A stretch of DNA of 64,000 nt from Geosiphon pyriformis (lineage: Eukaryota; Glomeromycota; Glomeromycetes; Archaeosporales; Geosiphonaceae). The stretch lies in assembly GCA_016748015.1 (NCBI GenBank), contig JAAOMT010000009.1, positions 722,079 to 786,078 on the forward strand, read 5' to 3'. The position numbers and the translations under genes were made by a program. This document shows positions 21,701-32,476 of this stretch, one piece after another. Positions within the stretch are counted from its first letter, which is position 1. Each line of letters starts with the position of its first letter. Under the pieces are notes generated by a model. That model did not search any database and was not told the DNA's origin. It saw nothing but the letters and a program-made list of their open reading frames with translations.

Positions 21701-22019
21701 GGTGCTACAACTTCATTTCCAGAAAGTGCAGTTTGTTGAAAATTCGATCTTTTAGGCATTGTGAGATAATTGGGTTAAGTGTAATAGTGATTGGGTTTTT
21801 GCTGATCAGAATTTCGGAGAACTAACTGGTTGTTTGGATTGATTCTGTTGTTGTTATTCTGAAATTGATTTTAAGATGTGAATTGGTTTTGTTGAACTAA
21901 TCTTCGAACAGGTACTTGGTATTATTGTGTAGGTGGCTGTTGATACTGTTGAATTGGTTGAGATTGTTGATATTGCTGCTGTAGAACAGGCTGATAGTAA
22001 TTGTTCTGCTGTTGGAATC

Positions 22020-22890
22020 TTAAAAAATAATAAGCTGGTGGTAGAGGCTGGTAATAAGATTGCTGTGTTGAAGAGTAACACTAATTACTCCTGTTTTGTT
22101 GGTCTCTTTGTAGCTTTCTGCAATCTTGTTTCCAATGTTCTGAAATCTCACAATAATAACAACTTTGATTTTAACTGTTTGATGATAATAAGTAGTTGGT
22201 TTGGTTTTATTATTATGGTGGCTAATATCTTTGTAATTGTTGCTGTTGTTGCTGGTTAATGAAATAGTTCTCAACTTTCTTTGTAAGTTGGTTAATTTTT
22301 TCTTTAGCTGCTGAGCTGGTTTCTCCAATAGCAAGATTCACAAGTTTGGTATGGTTTGCTTCTTCTATTGCCATTTCATAGTTCTTTGCATGTCTAATAG
22401 CTATTGCTAAGTTTTCTGGAACATGTGGGCGAACTTTCTTAATTAACTTGTCTTTCAATCCTGCTATAAACTGAACCAAAATCTGGGCATTGGAATAGTA
22501 TTCATTGGTTTCCAATTGTCGAATTTGTCAAAGAAATTTGTTGAATCTTCCAAAATAGGTCATAACAGTTTCTGATGTTTCTTGTTTGATATTGTGAAAG
22601 CAATTGCAGAGAGTAATAAAGGTGTTGTTGTTAGTGAATTGTTGTAAGAAAGCATTTTTGAATGCTTGCCAGTTTTCAAATAGTTCTTCTAAGTTTTCAA
22701 ACCATTTTTCTGCAGTTTTTTGGAGAAAGTATGAGATTGTTTTAAGCATTTTTGCCGCATTCCAACTATTTGCATCTCTTGCTTTTTGAACTTTGTCAAG
22801 CCATTCTTGAAGGCTAGTATTATTATCTTTACCAGTAAATTCTGGAATCTTTGCAATGTAAGCAGTTGTCATTTTTTCTTCATTTTCTGT
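22020..22890 (-). pseudogene. Gag capsid and nucleocapsid of outer element (broken)
   Basis: The capsid piece at 22528-22872 carries the Retrotrans_gag core (FLQKTAEKWFENL, then WQAFKNAFLQQF). A TGA that replaces Trp separates it from 22222-22515, which has VRPHVPENLAIAI. A Gln-rich linker leads to an intact zinc knuckle CYYCEISEHWKQDC at 22120-22161, in a different frame piece from the neighbouring open stretch. Gene order and motifs match the inner element. Confidence 0.82.
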
Positions 22891-23148
22891 AATTTTTTCT
22901 GGTTCTGATTCAGTTTTTTCACTTTCTAAGTTTTCTGAATAATTTCTTTCATTTTCCTGTAAGTAATCAAGAAGATTGGTGCTGGTTAATATTGGTTCTT
23001 GCTGTTGAGTAGGATTTTTAGGTGACTAAAAATTTTTTGGTCTAGAGAAACAGTTAAGTAGTGAATTTGGTGTTTGTGGTTGAGCAAGTGAAATTGGAAA
23101 TAATGTAATAAAAAGTGGTAATTTGACACTGGTTTTTTGTTCAGGTGT

Positions 23149-23586
23149 TTATAAGTGTTTGGTAGTTGTCTTTGGTGTTTTTAGAATATTTGGGGTGGTA
23201 CTTAAGTGTTGTTTTAGTTTTTGTTTGCCTTTGTTGTTTGTTTTTGTTTTTGATTCAAAGTCAATAGAGTATTTAAACTGTACTGGATATGTTTTTTTAC
23301 AATACTTGATAATGTTAAAATTAAGTTCTTGGAAGTAGGTGGCAAGTGTTTTACTGTTAAGGTCTTTAGTTCCCAATTGTAAATAGTGCACTAAATTATT
23401 GTAGAAGTTGCTTCTAACTTCTGAAATGTTGTAATTTCTAAGAAGATAATTGTTGATGCAGTTTTCAATATACTGGTAAAGTGTCCTCTTAACAATTTCA
23501 ATTCCATCTGGAATGTTAAATTTTTGCTTGCAATAAGTGTAAATTGACTGATAATACTCTAGAGTTGTTGTGTCTGGTGTGGTCAC
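23149..23586 (-). CDS. N-terminal gag domain of outer element
   Basis: A 145-residue frame starting 35 nt inside the PBS. It is Tyr/Asn/Lys rich and helical, with a basic C-terminal tail. It matches the inner element's 19504-19920 frame in position and in the N-terminal T-x-L-E-x-x-x-x-I-Y-T pattern. It ends before an acidic Ser/Glu stretch that leads to the capsid domain. Confidence 0.65.
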   Translation of the reverse strand: MTTPDTTTLEYYQSIYTYCKQKFNIPDGIEIVKRTLYQYIENCINNYLLRNYNISEVRSNFYNNLVHYLQLGTKDLNSKTLATYFQELNFNIIKYCKKTYPVQFKYSIDFESKTKTNNKGKQKLKQHLSTTPNILKTPKTTTKHL

Positions 23587-23621
23587 TACTTTGAAGTTGT
23601 TATTACTGTGTTATTTCTATA

Positions 23622-23632
23622 GGAAAGCACCA
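23622..23632 (-). promoter_or_regulatory. Primer binding site of outer element
   Basis: In minus sense TGGTGCTTTCC starts 2 nt after the 5' LTR. It shares only TGGTG with the inner element's site, so the two families may use different tRNAs. Confidence 0.65.
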
Positions 23633-23634
23633 AA

Positions 23635-24608
23635 TATTACCAGAGGTTTTTGGTCTCTTTTTTTGAATGTTGTTACTGTTTGTCTGTTGCTAATTTTACG
23701 TTTTCTGAAAGCAATTAAATCTTCAATAACTGAATTTATTTTCAAATTATCTCCTATAATTTGAACTACTGGACTTATGAATGGAATGGCCAATTCTATA
23801 CCAGTTACTTTGTGTAGTTACATTGTAGTAAACATCAACTTTTTCCCAAAAATTGCTCATCTAAAAGCTTACTAAAATTGTGTAGTTACTTTGCTGTAAA
23901 AGTCAACTCTTTTACAGGAATCTTGTCTGTAGGCTACCCTAATGATTGTAATAAGAAAATAAAAGAAAAAAATAAAAGAAGTATAAAAAAAATAAAATTT
24001 TGTCAAGAGAAACGTTTTTTATCCAGGCCTGAAATCATTAACAGATTACTGAAATTGGTAGCTAATTAATTTCAAAATGTTAGTCGAGTTTTGGGGAATT
24101 TTAAGTGTAATAATCAAAGATTTGGTTTTTGAATATTTAATTTTTATTTAAATGTGTAAAAGATGATTTGTTTCAATTAAGATATCTAAAGTAAGATACT
24201 ATATTATAATACCATAAGAAGATACATTTTTTTAAAGAGAGAAGCTCTTCTTTTATATAACTTGTTGTAGTACTAGTCTTTGAACTTGCACTTTTCTCTT
24301 TGTTACAATTTGGGTGAACTAAAGATACATTTTGGCAAACTACAAGTTATTTCACTGAACTATTAATTATTTCGGCCAATTTTCATTAATTTAGGCGAAT
24401 TTTGACTATGTTAAATGGTTCAGGGTATTGTGTAATTTAATCATCTTAATTTCTATAGTACAAATCGGATTATTAATTGAGTAATAATATTTGATAATTT
24501 AATTAAATAATAAGTGATAATCAAAATGATAATAATATATGCTAATTAATAATAAGAATTATAAGAGTAATTTTATGCTAATTAATAGCTAAAATTCTAT
24601 TGGTAACA
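23635..24608 (-). repeat. 5' LTR of outer element
   Basis: Partner of 5010-5983. It ends GGTAACA and is followed by the ATGC target copy at 24609-24612. Confidence 0.9.
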
Positions 24609-24722
24609 ATGCCAAAAATTCAGCTCTGAAGCAATGATGAAAACCAACTTAAGCCAATATTGAAAAAATGCAATTTTTAATAATATGAGCACTATGATAA
24701 TTCTAAGTTTTAGATAATACTA
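24609..24722 (+). repeat. 114-bp tandem repeat, unit 3
   Basis: Continues the array of 4777-5009 beyond the outer element. It shares AGCTCTGAA, TAATATGAGCACTATGATAA and AATTCTAAGTTTTAGATAA blocks with unit 1. Confidence 0.8.
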
Positions 24723-25825
24723 ATATGCTACATAATATGCCAATTTTATTATTAGTTATTGACTAATCTAAATTTATGCAAGAATATATGTACATATCTT
24801 TGATATAATTTTATAATTTTTTAATACTTTAAAAAATTTATTTGTAATATTTATTCTATTATATTATTTATTTATTAATCCAAAATTAATTATTGTTTAT
24901 TAAAAATTCTAATTGTTATTAATATAATAAACAGTAATAAAAACAAAAACTTTGTTATTAAAAGATATCCAGAGATTTAATGTAAAAAAAATTTTGGACT
25001 TAATAATACCTAAGTATGTTTATTATATTATAAGTATAAATAAAAAAAAAGAACATTTTATAATAAAAATAGTGCTTATTTTTAATTTTTGTCTATCTAA
25101 GACATAAAGTTTTATGATTTTATTCTTAATTGCATTAGCACAAACAAGTTGAGAAATAGAATTCAAATATTGAAATATTTTAATTAATTCTGGGTCTTTT
25201 ATTGTAAAAAGTAGTTATTAATAATTAATAAGCCAAATAGTAATCATGTTACAAAGTTTTTTATTATCAATATTAATAACAATTACCACAGAAGACTAGA
25301 GCAGTTTTTTAGTTAGATTAGTCAAAAAAAAAATAGCAATTTTATTTGTTGAAACATTTTTTTAATTAACTTATAATCTTTTTAGACATTTTGTTTTTTC
25401 TTATAATATTCTTTTATTGTAACATATACTGTCTAGTAAAAAGTCTTTAAATAGTGCCATAAAAGTTTGGTAGTGTTCATAGTTCTACAAAAAAATTGTT
25501 TATGTACATATTTTAAGACTGTACATTTAGCTGTTTTTTTTTGTTTACTTAAACTTATCAAAATAGTTCTATACTTTACTTTAAAAATTATATTTACCAA
25601 ATATATTAATATTTAAACTATTTGGGTTATTAAATTCTATTATTTTGGATTTTAAATCTTCAATAATATTGAATAATGCCAACAATAAATTTATTTTGGT
25701 AAGTTAGAAAGTAAAATTGTTATACATGCATAGTTTTATATATCTTTTTAATTGATTATAGTAATTAAATAAAGTAATAATTAATAAACAATTAATACAA
25801 GTTATATCTTTTTTTAATTCCATTA
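24723..25825. other. A+T-rich DNA, nothing recognised
   Basis: No open frame and no family I can assign. The base composition matches the transposon relics on either side. Confidence 0.5.
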
Positions 25826-25990
25826 AACTTAAACAAGTTTGTGAATTTTGAACCAAACTCAGACTTGTTAAACAAATTTAATGCTAAACTCAAACTAAAC
25901 CTACTTTAAAAAATTGGCTTAGTTTAAGTTTGGTTTGTAATTTAAACCAAACTTGAACAACACTTAAAATTTGGTTTAGTTTGGTTTAAT
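25826..25990. repeat. AAACCAAACT-type inverted and iterated repeat
   Basis: Short words AAACTCAAACTAAACC and their complements alternate. A perfect 11-bp stem (AAGTTTGGTTT at 25926-25936 with AAACCAAACTT at 25944-25954) encloses a 7-base loop. Confidence 0.7.
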
Positions 25991-25995
25991 TAAAA

Positions 25996-26320
25996 CTTTA
26001 GTCTAGTGTGATTAAATATTAGATTCTATTAACATGAATTGTTAATAATGCAGAAGTAATTAATATTTCTTAATTCAACAATAACATAAATTAAATGATA
26101 ATAAATAATTTTATTAATATAGATATAATTCTACTTTAAGTTATAGAAAACTATCTTTTAAAGAGAAAAGTATTGGATAATTACTTATCTTTAATTCTTG
26201 TTCTGTTTTTCTGTTTTTTTTCTGCTTTTAATACTTTTGTTATATATATATAATTTATATTATATAAGATTCCACATATTTTTACTCTTTTTCTATACTA
26301 CTTTCTAAAAATATGCTCAT
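25996..26320 (-). repeat. Decayed piece of repeat R
   Basis: GTCTAGTGTGATTA and the TATATA-rich block followed by ATATAAGATT match the right-hand copy (63348-63545) in the same orientation. Confidence 0.55.
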
Positions 26321-26384
26321 TTTTAGAAATGTGTTGTGATTTTTTAATCTGTTTTTCTATTCTAGTACTTTTTTTTCTATAAGT

Positions 26385-27032
26385 AATATTAGTATCATAT
26401 TGATTAACTGTAACTGTTTTTTCAAAATCATCTAACCATTCAATTAAATCTTAAATATTACTTTTAAATAATGGTAGTAAAGTGTTGTTTTTTTATCTTA
26501 AAGCAGTTTGTATATTTAAAAAACAGCCAAAATGTTTGCTTGTATAAGGTTAGCAGTCATTGGTTTAGAAATAATTGTTTATGTAAAATAATCTGATTTT
26601 TTTAAAAAAAAATTAAAAAACAAAAGCAGTTTGGTAGCTTTTTTTTCTGTTTTAAAAAGAGTTTTAATTAACTAATAGATAGCAATCTAAATATAAATTT
26701 GATAATATAAATATTCAAAATTAGAAGATTATTAGTTAAAAATTATTGAATATAATAGTTAATTAATATAATTGTTTTTTTTTTGAAGGTTTTTTCAAAG
26801 TAAGCTTAATCAAAAAAATAGATTGTATAGACTGTATAAATTTTAACTGAATTGGTTTTTAACAAAAAAGCAAATCAAGCAAGAAAACAAAAGATTAAGT
26901 TTAATAAAATCTAAATTATTTCTGTTATGTATTACAAAATATTTTTCTGATTATTATAACAGATATAAATAATTATTCATATAATAAAAAATAAAATAAA
27001 TTTTAACAATCTTACAGAAAACACTACTTTTA
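26385..27032 (-). pseudogene. Decayed family A gag
   Basis: Aligns base by base with about 1890-2579, the 5' half of the family A gag and its leader. Most G and C are replaced by A and T. No open frame remains. Confidence 0.75.
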
Positions 27033-27789
27033 TGTTATGGATTGAAATAACAAACTAATAGATAACAAAAAAAAACAAAATTGTAGAGTAATAAAATTAA
27101 TCAAAAAGAAAATTAAAATAAAAGAGTAAATTAAATAAGTAAAAATTCAATATGTATGATTAATTTCATAAAAATTACAGTTGTAAATCTTTTCTGGAAA
27201 TCTGAAGATAAAAAAATAGTCTATGATTGTCAACAAAATAACACTACTGCTATTATTCTATGTCTTAACTCAGCAATTTTTAGAATTAATAACAAATATT
27301 GTTGTGCTTTTTAATTATTTCTTTATTCAAGAAATTACAAAAGCAAGCAATTGCTTCTCAGATTAATTTTAACAATACAAATTAAAAAAATAAAATAAAA
27401 TATATAAAGACTAACAAGTAATCTTTTATTTTAAAATATTCAGATACTTAAAAATAAAAAAAAGAAAATAAGTAATATAAAAAATAATAATTAATAGTGG
27501 ATTTTATTTTATTACTTTAATCATGTTTTTTTATAGCTAAAAAACTTATTACTTATATAGTTATTAAAAGTAGTCAATAATCAGATTATTGATTAAGTCA
27601 ACAATTAGATCATTGATTAAATTAATAATTAGATCAATAATCAAATCAATGATCAGGTCATTGATTAGATTAATAATTAAGTTAATAATCAAATTATTGA
27701 TTATTATCTAAAATAAAGTGTCTAATTATATAATATTAATAACTAATATATGTAATCATTAATAAAAACTATGGGCTTTAACCATAACA
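27033..27789 (-). repeat. Decayed family A LTR with internal expansion
   Basis: TGTTATGGATTG at the start and CCATAACA at the end match 2580-3220. It is 116 bp longer, accounted for by a 12-bp minisatellite at 27572-27703. Confidence 0.75.
27572..27703 (+). repeat. 12-bp minisatellite inside the LTR
   Basis: About 11 units of the type GTCAATAATTAG / GATCATTGATTA. The family A LTR at 3096-3121 has two units. Confidence 0.75.
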
Positions 27790-28960
27790 ATATAACAACA
27801 AACTGTTATTAGTCATTAATGAATTTAAAGTTAAAAACAAAGTTTTTTTATATAAAACTAAAGCTAAAAATAATAAAATAAAAAATTTAATTATAAATAA
27901 AATATATTATTTTATATATATGAAATTTTAAAAAATAGATTATATAAATTAAAACTTAATAATAAAGTTTTGAAAAAATTGCACATAATAATAAATTTAA
28001 GTACTATTATTCCAAAACTAATCTTAAATACTTAATTCTACAACTTAATATACAATTTATTTTAGTTAATTCTAAAAATATTTTTCAAAACTTAAAACCA
28101 ATAATTGTTATTAAACAATTTTTAAATCTAAATATTTAATAATTAAATTATTTTATTTTACTTTTATATTAGTAGAAATAATTTTATAAAAATAATTAAA
28201 AATTATACAAAAAAGTAAAACAAAAATAATTTTATTTTTTTATATTTTCATTAGTTATTATGATTATTTACTAAAATATTTAATATTTATTTCAAAAATT
28301 AATGTTAATCTTAAAAACACTATCTAAATTATTTATAATTATTACTAAAAAACATATTAATTATATTTAGATAAAATTTGTTACAATTTTAATATAAATT
28401 TACAAAATTATTTTTCTTATAAAAGAAACACAAAAAATTATTCTGGAATTTACTTACCAAAATTTTTAAAACAAGTTTAGAAAAAAATTTAATATTTATT
28501 TTTATTAATATTTTACTAAATACTACAATTCAACAAAAATTTTAATAATGTCTTAATAAACAAAACAACAAATATTTTTTAATTTATAAATATTTTTATA
28601 TTAGAAAAACACTTTACAAAAGAAAACTAGAGTTTAAAACAGCAAATTTTATATTTAAAGCTATTCAAAACCAATTTTACAATAAATTCAAAACAACAAC
28701 TAAACCAATAAACACTTATTACAAACCTAGAACAGCTTTTAAACTTTATAATCTATTTTATACTTGTAAAAATGTTCTATAAAATCTAATTTTACAAATT
28801 TTAAAGATTTAATATATTGAAAAGCTTATAGAATTAAAATTTTAATAATTTTCAGACCAAATTTCTTCAATAATTCTGAACTATTATTTAGAAATTACAG
28901 ACAATATTTAAACTTTAATAGAGCTTAGTTTTAAAAAAAAAATTATATTATTAGCCAAAA
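27790..28960 (+). pseudogene. Decayed plus-sense integrase tail and 3' ORF of the outer family
   Basis: From directly after the family A LTR, the plus strand aligns with the reverse complement of about 7110-6020. It covers the integrase C-terminal domain (27800-28050) and the 3' accessory ORF (28480-28960). In frame, YIRKTLY, the TYYKPRTAFKLYNLF block, TCKNVL and SDQI can still be read against the outer element's 3' ORF. The family A copy seems to have inserted into this older element. The left part of the host copy was not found. Confidence 0.75.
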
Positions 28961-28964
28961 TTTA

Positions 28965-29765
28965 AAATATTAATTAATATATATTATTATTTCAATTTAT
29001 TACTTTTTATTTTATTAATTATTTGAATTATTATTTAATTAATAATTTAATTTATACAGAATACAAATATAACCAAATTATAATGATCAGATTATATAAT
29101 AAACTAAATTATATAACATTAAAAATTTGCTAAAATATTTAATAATTCAATAAAATAATTAACAATTTACTAAAATAATTTATAGTTTATAGAAATAACT
29201 TGTAATTTAATAAAATATTAGGAAAAAAATGTTAAATCATAGAATAGTACTATAATAAATTATATAAAAAAAGAACTTTTTATTTCAAAAAAATATATTT
29301 TAATTAGAATTACTTAAATTAAACTAGAGATATATTTTTTATAAATTAATTTAAATAAAAACTTATATTAAAAAACATATATTTTTTAATTAATATTATT
29401 TTAAAATTGATTAATTACTAATTTTTGTAATAGTTAATAATTTTCAAATCTGAATTTAAAACAACTTCTTTAAAACATTCTTTTATTTTTTTTCTTTAAT
29501 TTATATTTTTATATTTTTTTATATTATTAAGTAGCCTATAATTAAGATTTTTTATAAAAAAATTAACTTTTACAACAAAATAACTATACAAATTTTTGAA
29601 AAGCTTACAAACAAAATTTTTTTGTAAAAAAGTTGATTTTTACTACAAAATAACTACACAAATAATTGATATAGAATTGTTTATTTTATTATAAATTTAA
29701 TAATATACATAATTTAAAGTATAGAAAAATACTTTAGAAAAAAAATTAGCTTATTAAAAATTTAT
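28965..29765 (+). repeat. Decayed plus-sense LTR of the outer family
   Basis: Matches the reverse complement of 5010-5983 through AAATAACTTGTA and ACAAAATAACTACACAA blocks. It completes the relic that begins at 27790. Confidence 0.75.
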
Positions 29766-29779
29766 CAACTTTTATTAAC

Positions 29780-32330
29780 AGCAGAATTAACAACAAAATA
29801 ATATTAAAACATCAAGAAAAAAGTAGAAAAATTTTTAATAACAATAACTATTATAATATTAATACCTAAAAAACTTGAATTTAATCTTAAAATAAATACT
29901 CTTATATTATTAAATCTGTTAATAATCTAAGATTTAATACTAAAATAAAGCTTAGTTTTTGTAATAATCAAAATATTATTATTTATTTTTTATACTACTT
30001 AATAATATTATTTTGTTTAACAAAAATATTTATGTTTTTAATATTATATATAGCTATTTTTTAGATTAAACTACTTATAAAAAATAAAAATATATATTAA
30101 ATTATTATTTAAGCAAAATAAATTAAATTTATTCAAAACTGTTTGACTAATTTTTCTAAAACCAACAATTTTATTTTCAGATTACTAATTTTAGATATTA
30201 AAATCTTTGAAATATTTGTAAACAATTAAAAAAATTTTATTTTTTATTTTTAATATAATTGAAAAAATTAATAATAGTTTGTTAATAATTATATCTAAAA
30301 TTGAAAGTATTAAAATTTATTTTTATATACTTTTTTAGCTATTAGTTAATAAAAAATAAAAGAAAAAAAGTTTAATTTATAAATAATTACCAATATTTAA
30401 TTTGTAAAAAGCACTAAAAAATATACAAACATAAATTCAAAATCATAGTTATAATACTATTATTCAGAATATTATTGCTACTGCTTATTATTAAAAAGCC
30501 AAAAATAAAAACATAAAATGAAATAAAATTTGTTTTATTAATTACTAACACCCAAGTTTTATTTTTAAAAAAAACTGAAAGAAAAACTAATTTGTTTTTT
30601 AGTATATATATATACTAGATACTATTTATTAGAATTAGAAAAAAAAAATTTACTATAATTATATACTTTTTTATCAACTATATATTTATTTAAAACATGA
30701 CCAAAATATTTATACATAGAGTATTATAATAATATAAGTTCAATTTAATATAAGTTTATGTTTTTGTAAATTAGTATTAAACAAATAATAGTATTTTTAA
30801 CCAAGACTAAATTGAAACATATTATTGTACATAGAACATAAACATATATAAATATATTATATATTATAATATAAGTTTTTTTATTATATAATATTAACAA
30901 ATTTAAGAGATTATAAACTATAATTCTAATAAAAATATATATAAAAAAACACAATATTAATTTTTTATATTCTATATTTGTTTATTAACATTTATTTTAA
31001 CTATTTATATTAAGTCTTTTTTTAATAGAATTAATTATTTGACCACTACTAAATTAACAATAATAATGTTTTTAAACTTAATTAGTATTTTCTGTTATAA
31101 ACCAATAAATTGTATTTTAATTAATTTTACTATATTATATTTAGCTAGTACTAATTTTAATGCCAATTAAGATATTTTTAATGATTATTTTTAATCTGTT
31201 TTGGTATTAGTGTATTTAAATCAGTATTTACTATAATTTTTATATTAGCAGTCAACTTATTAGCTTAATTAAGATTAAATTTAAATATAAATAACAATTT
31301 TATAATTTCATAAAATTTTAAAAAAGTTGAAATAATTTTAAAACTGTCTACTTGATAAAACAATTTTTTGATAAATTTTAACTTATTACTTAAATTTTTT
31401 TTTAAAATAACTAATATATTTACATTAAAAACAAATAATTTAATTAAATTAAAACTCTTATTTTGTTTATTATTTTTAATATTTACAACTAATAAAAAAA
31501 GATTTAAATCTTTATTATTATTTATATAATTAATAACAAATACAAATAATAAATTAGTCAACTTATATATAGTAATTTTAATGTAATATAATATTACATA
31601 ATTCATATTTTTATTATTTTTTAAGATATTTGAATTAATAAAATAGGTTTTTTTAATGATTAAATTATTTATATTGCTTATTTTGTTTTTTTAAAATTAA
31701 CATAGAAATCAAAGAATATAAAATAAAAAAACTGTTATAAATTTTTTATACTTATTGTAATAGAAAAATTTATGAAAAAAAATTTTTATTATTATTTTAT
31801 AAGTTTTTTAACATAAATTACATGATTATTTTAACATTTATTAATTTAAATAGTTTATTAAATACTAAAATTTAATTAATTTATAAATAAGTCAATAAAA
31901 ATTATTAAAGTTTAATTTAAATAAAACTAATATATAAGTTAATAAACTAAGTTTAAAAAACTTTTTTGGTTAAAATTTTAAATATTATAATTTAGTTTAA
32001 AAATTACAAGTATAAAAAAGATTTAAATAACATATAAAATTTGTTAAAAAGTATTTTATTATAATCAAATAACAAATTTTTTTTAAAATTAAATTAAAAA
32101 ATTAAATTACAATGTAAATAAAATATTTAAAAAGTTAAAATTAAATTAAAAAAACTATTTTCTATACTAATAATAAATATATAAATATTTTTATAATTAA
32201 TAAGAATTATAATATTTATACTATTTAAAAAAAATTTAAAAAAAGTTTTAAAAATATTTGGTCATAAATAATAATATTATTTTGAATTTTGTTAAAATTA
32301 AATTAAAAATCAATAAATTTATGATAAAAT
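29780..32330 (-). pseudogene. Decayed minus-sense LINE (ORF1 and start of ORF2)
   Basis: The open scraps at 31265-31606 and 30745-30954 match ORF1 of the LINE at 32.4-39.1 kb. One is the NKLxxIKKxFY-x-x-D block, the other the L-x-Y-x-x-x-x-x-x-Y-x-x-x-x-CVVxCFxN region. Near 29890-29970 the endonuclease TETKL segment aligns. The 5' end is toward 32.3 kb. The 3' part is missing at the junction with the LTR relic. Confidence 0.65.
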
Positions 32331-32476
32331 AAACATAAAAATACAAAAATTTTTTTTCTCTTGTCAATCCCCTAACCATGACGAGAGCAAAATTTTATCA
32401 AAGTTTTAATTAGTCTTTCTTTTTTTCTCTTGTTTTTTTTCTAATTATTTCTTCTGACTTTCTTCTTTTTGTTACT

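Larger units (their letters stand above)
5010..24608 (-). mobile_element. Outer Ty3/gypsy element with dUTPase, split by a nested element
   Basis: The two LTRs (5010-5983 and 23635-24608, 974 bp each) have inverted ends TGTTACC/GGTAACA, in one copy decayed to TATTACC or GGTAATA. They are flanked by ATGC at 5006-5009 and 24609-24612, a 4-bp target duplication inside a 114-bp tandem array. Internal DNA is 5984-11158 plus 20882-23634. The inner element, with one copy of its own duplication, accounts for 11159-20881. Order in minus sense is gag N-domain, gag, protease, Cys-rich module, dUTPase, RT, RNase H, integrase, 3' ORF. I see no chromodomain and no env-like membrane protein. Confidence 0.9.
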
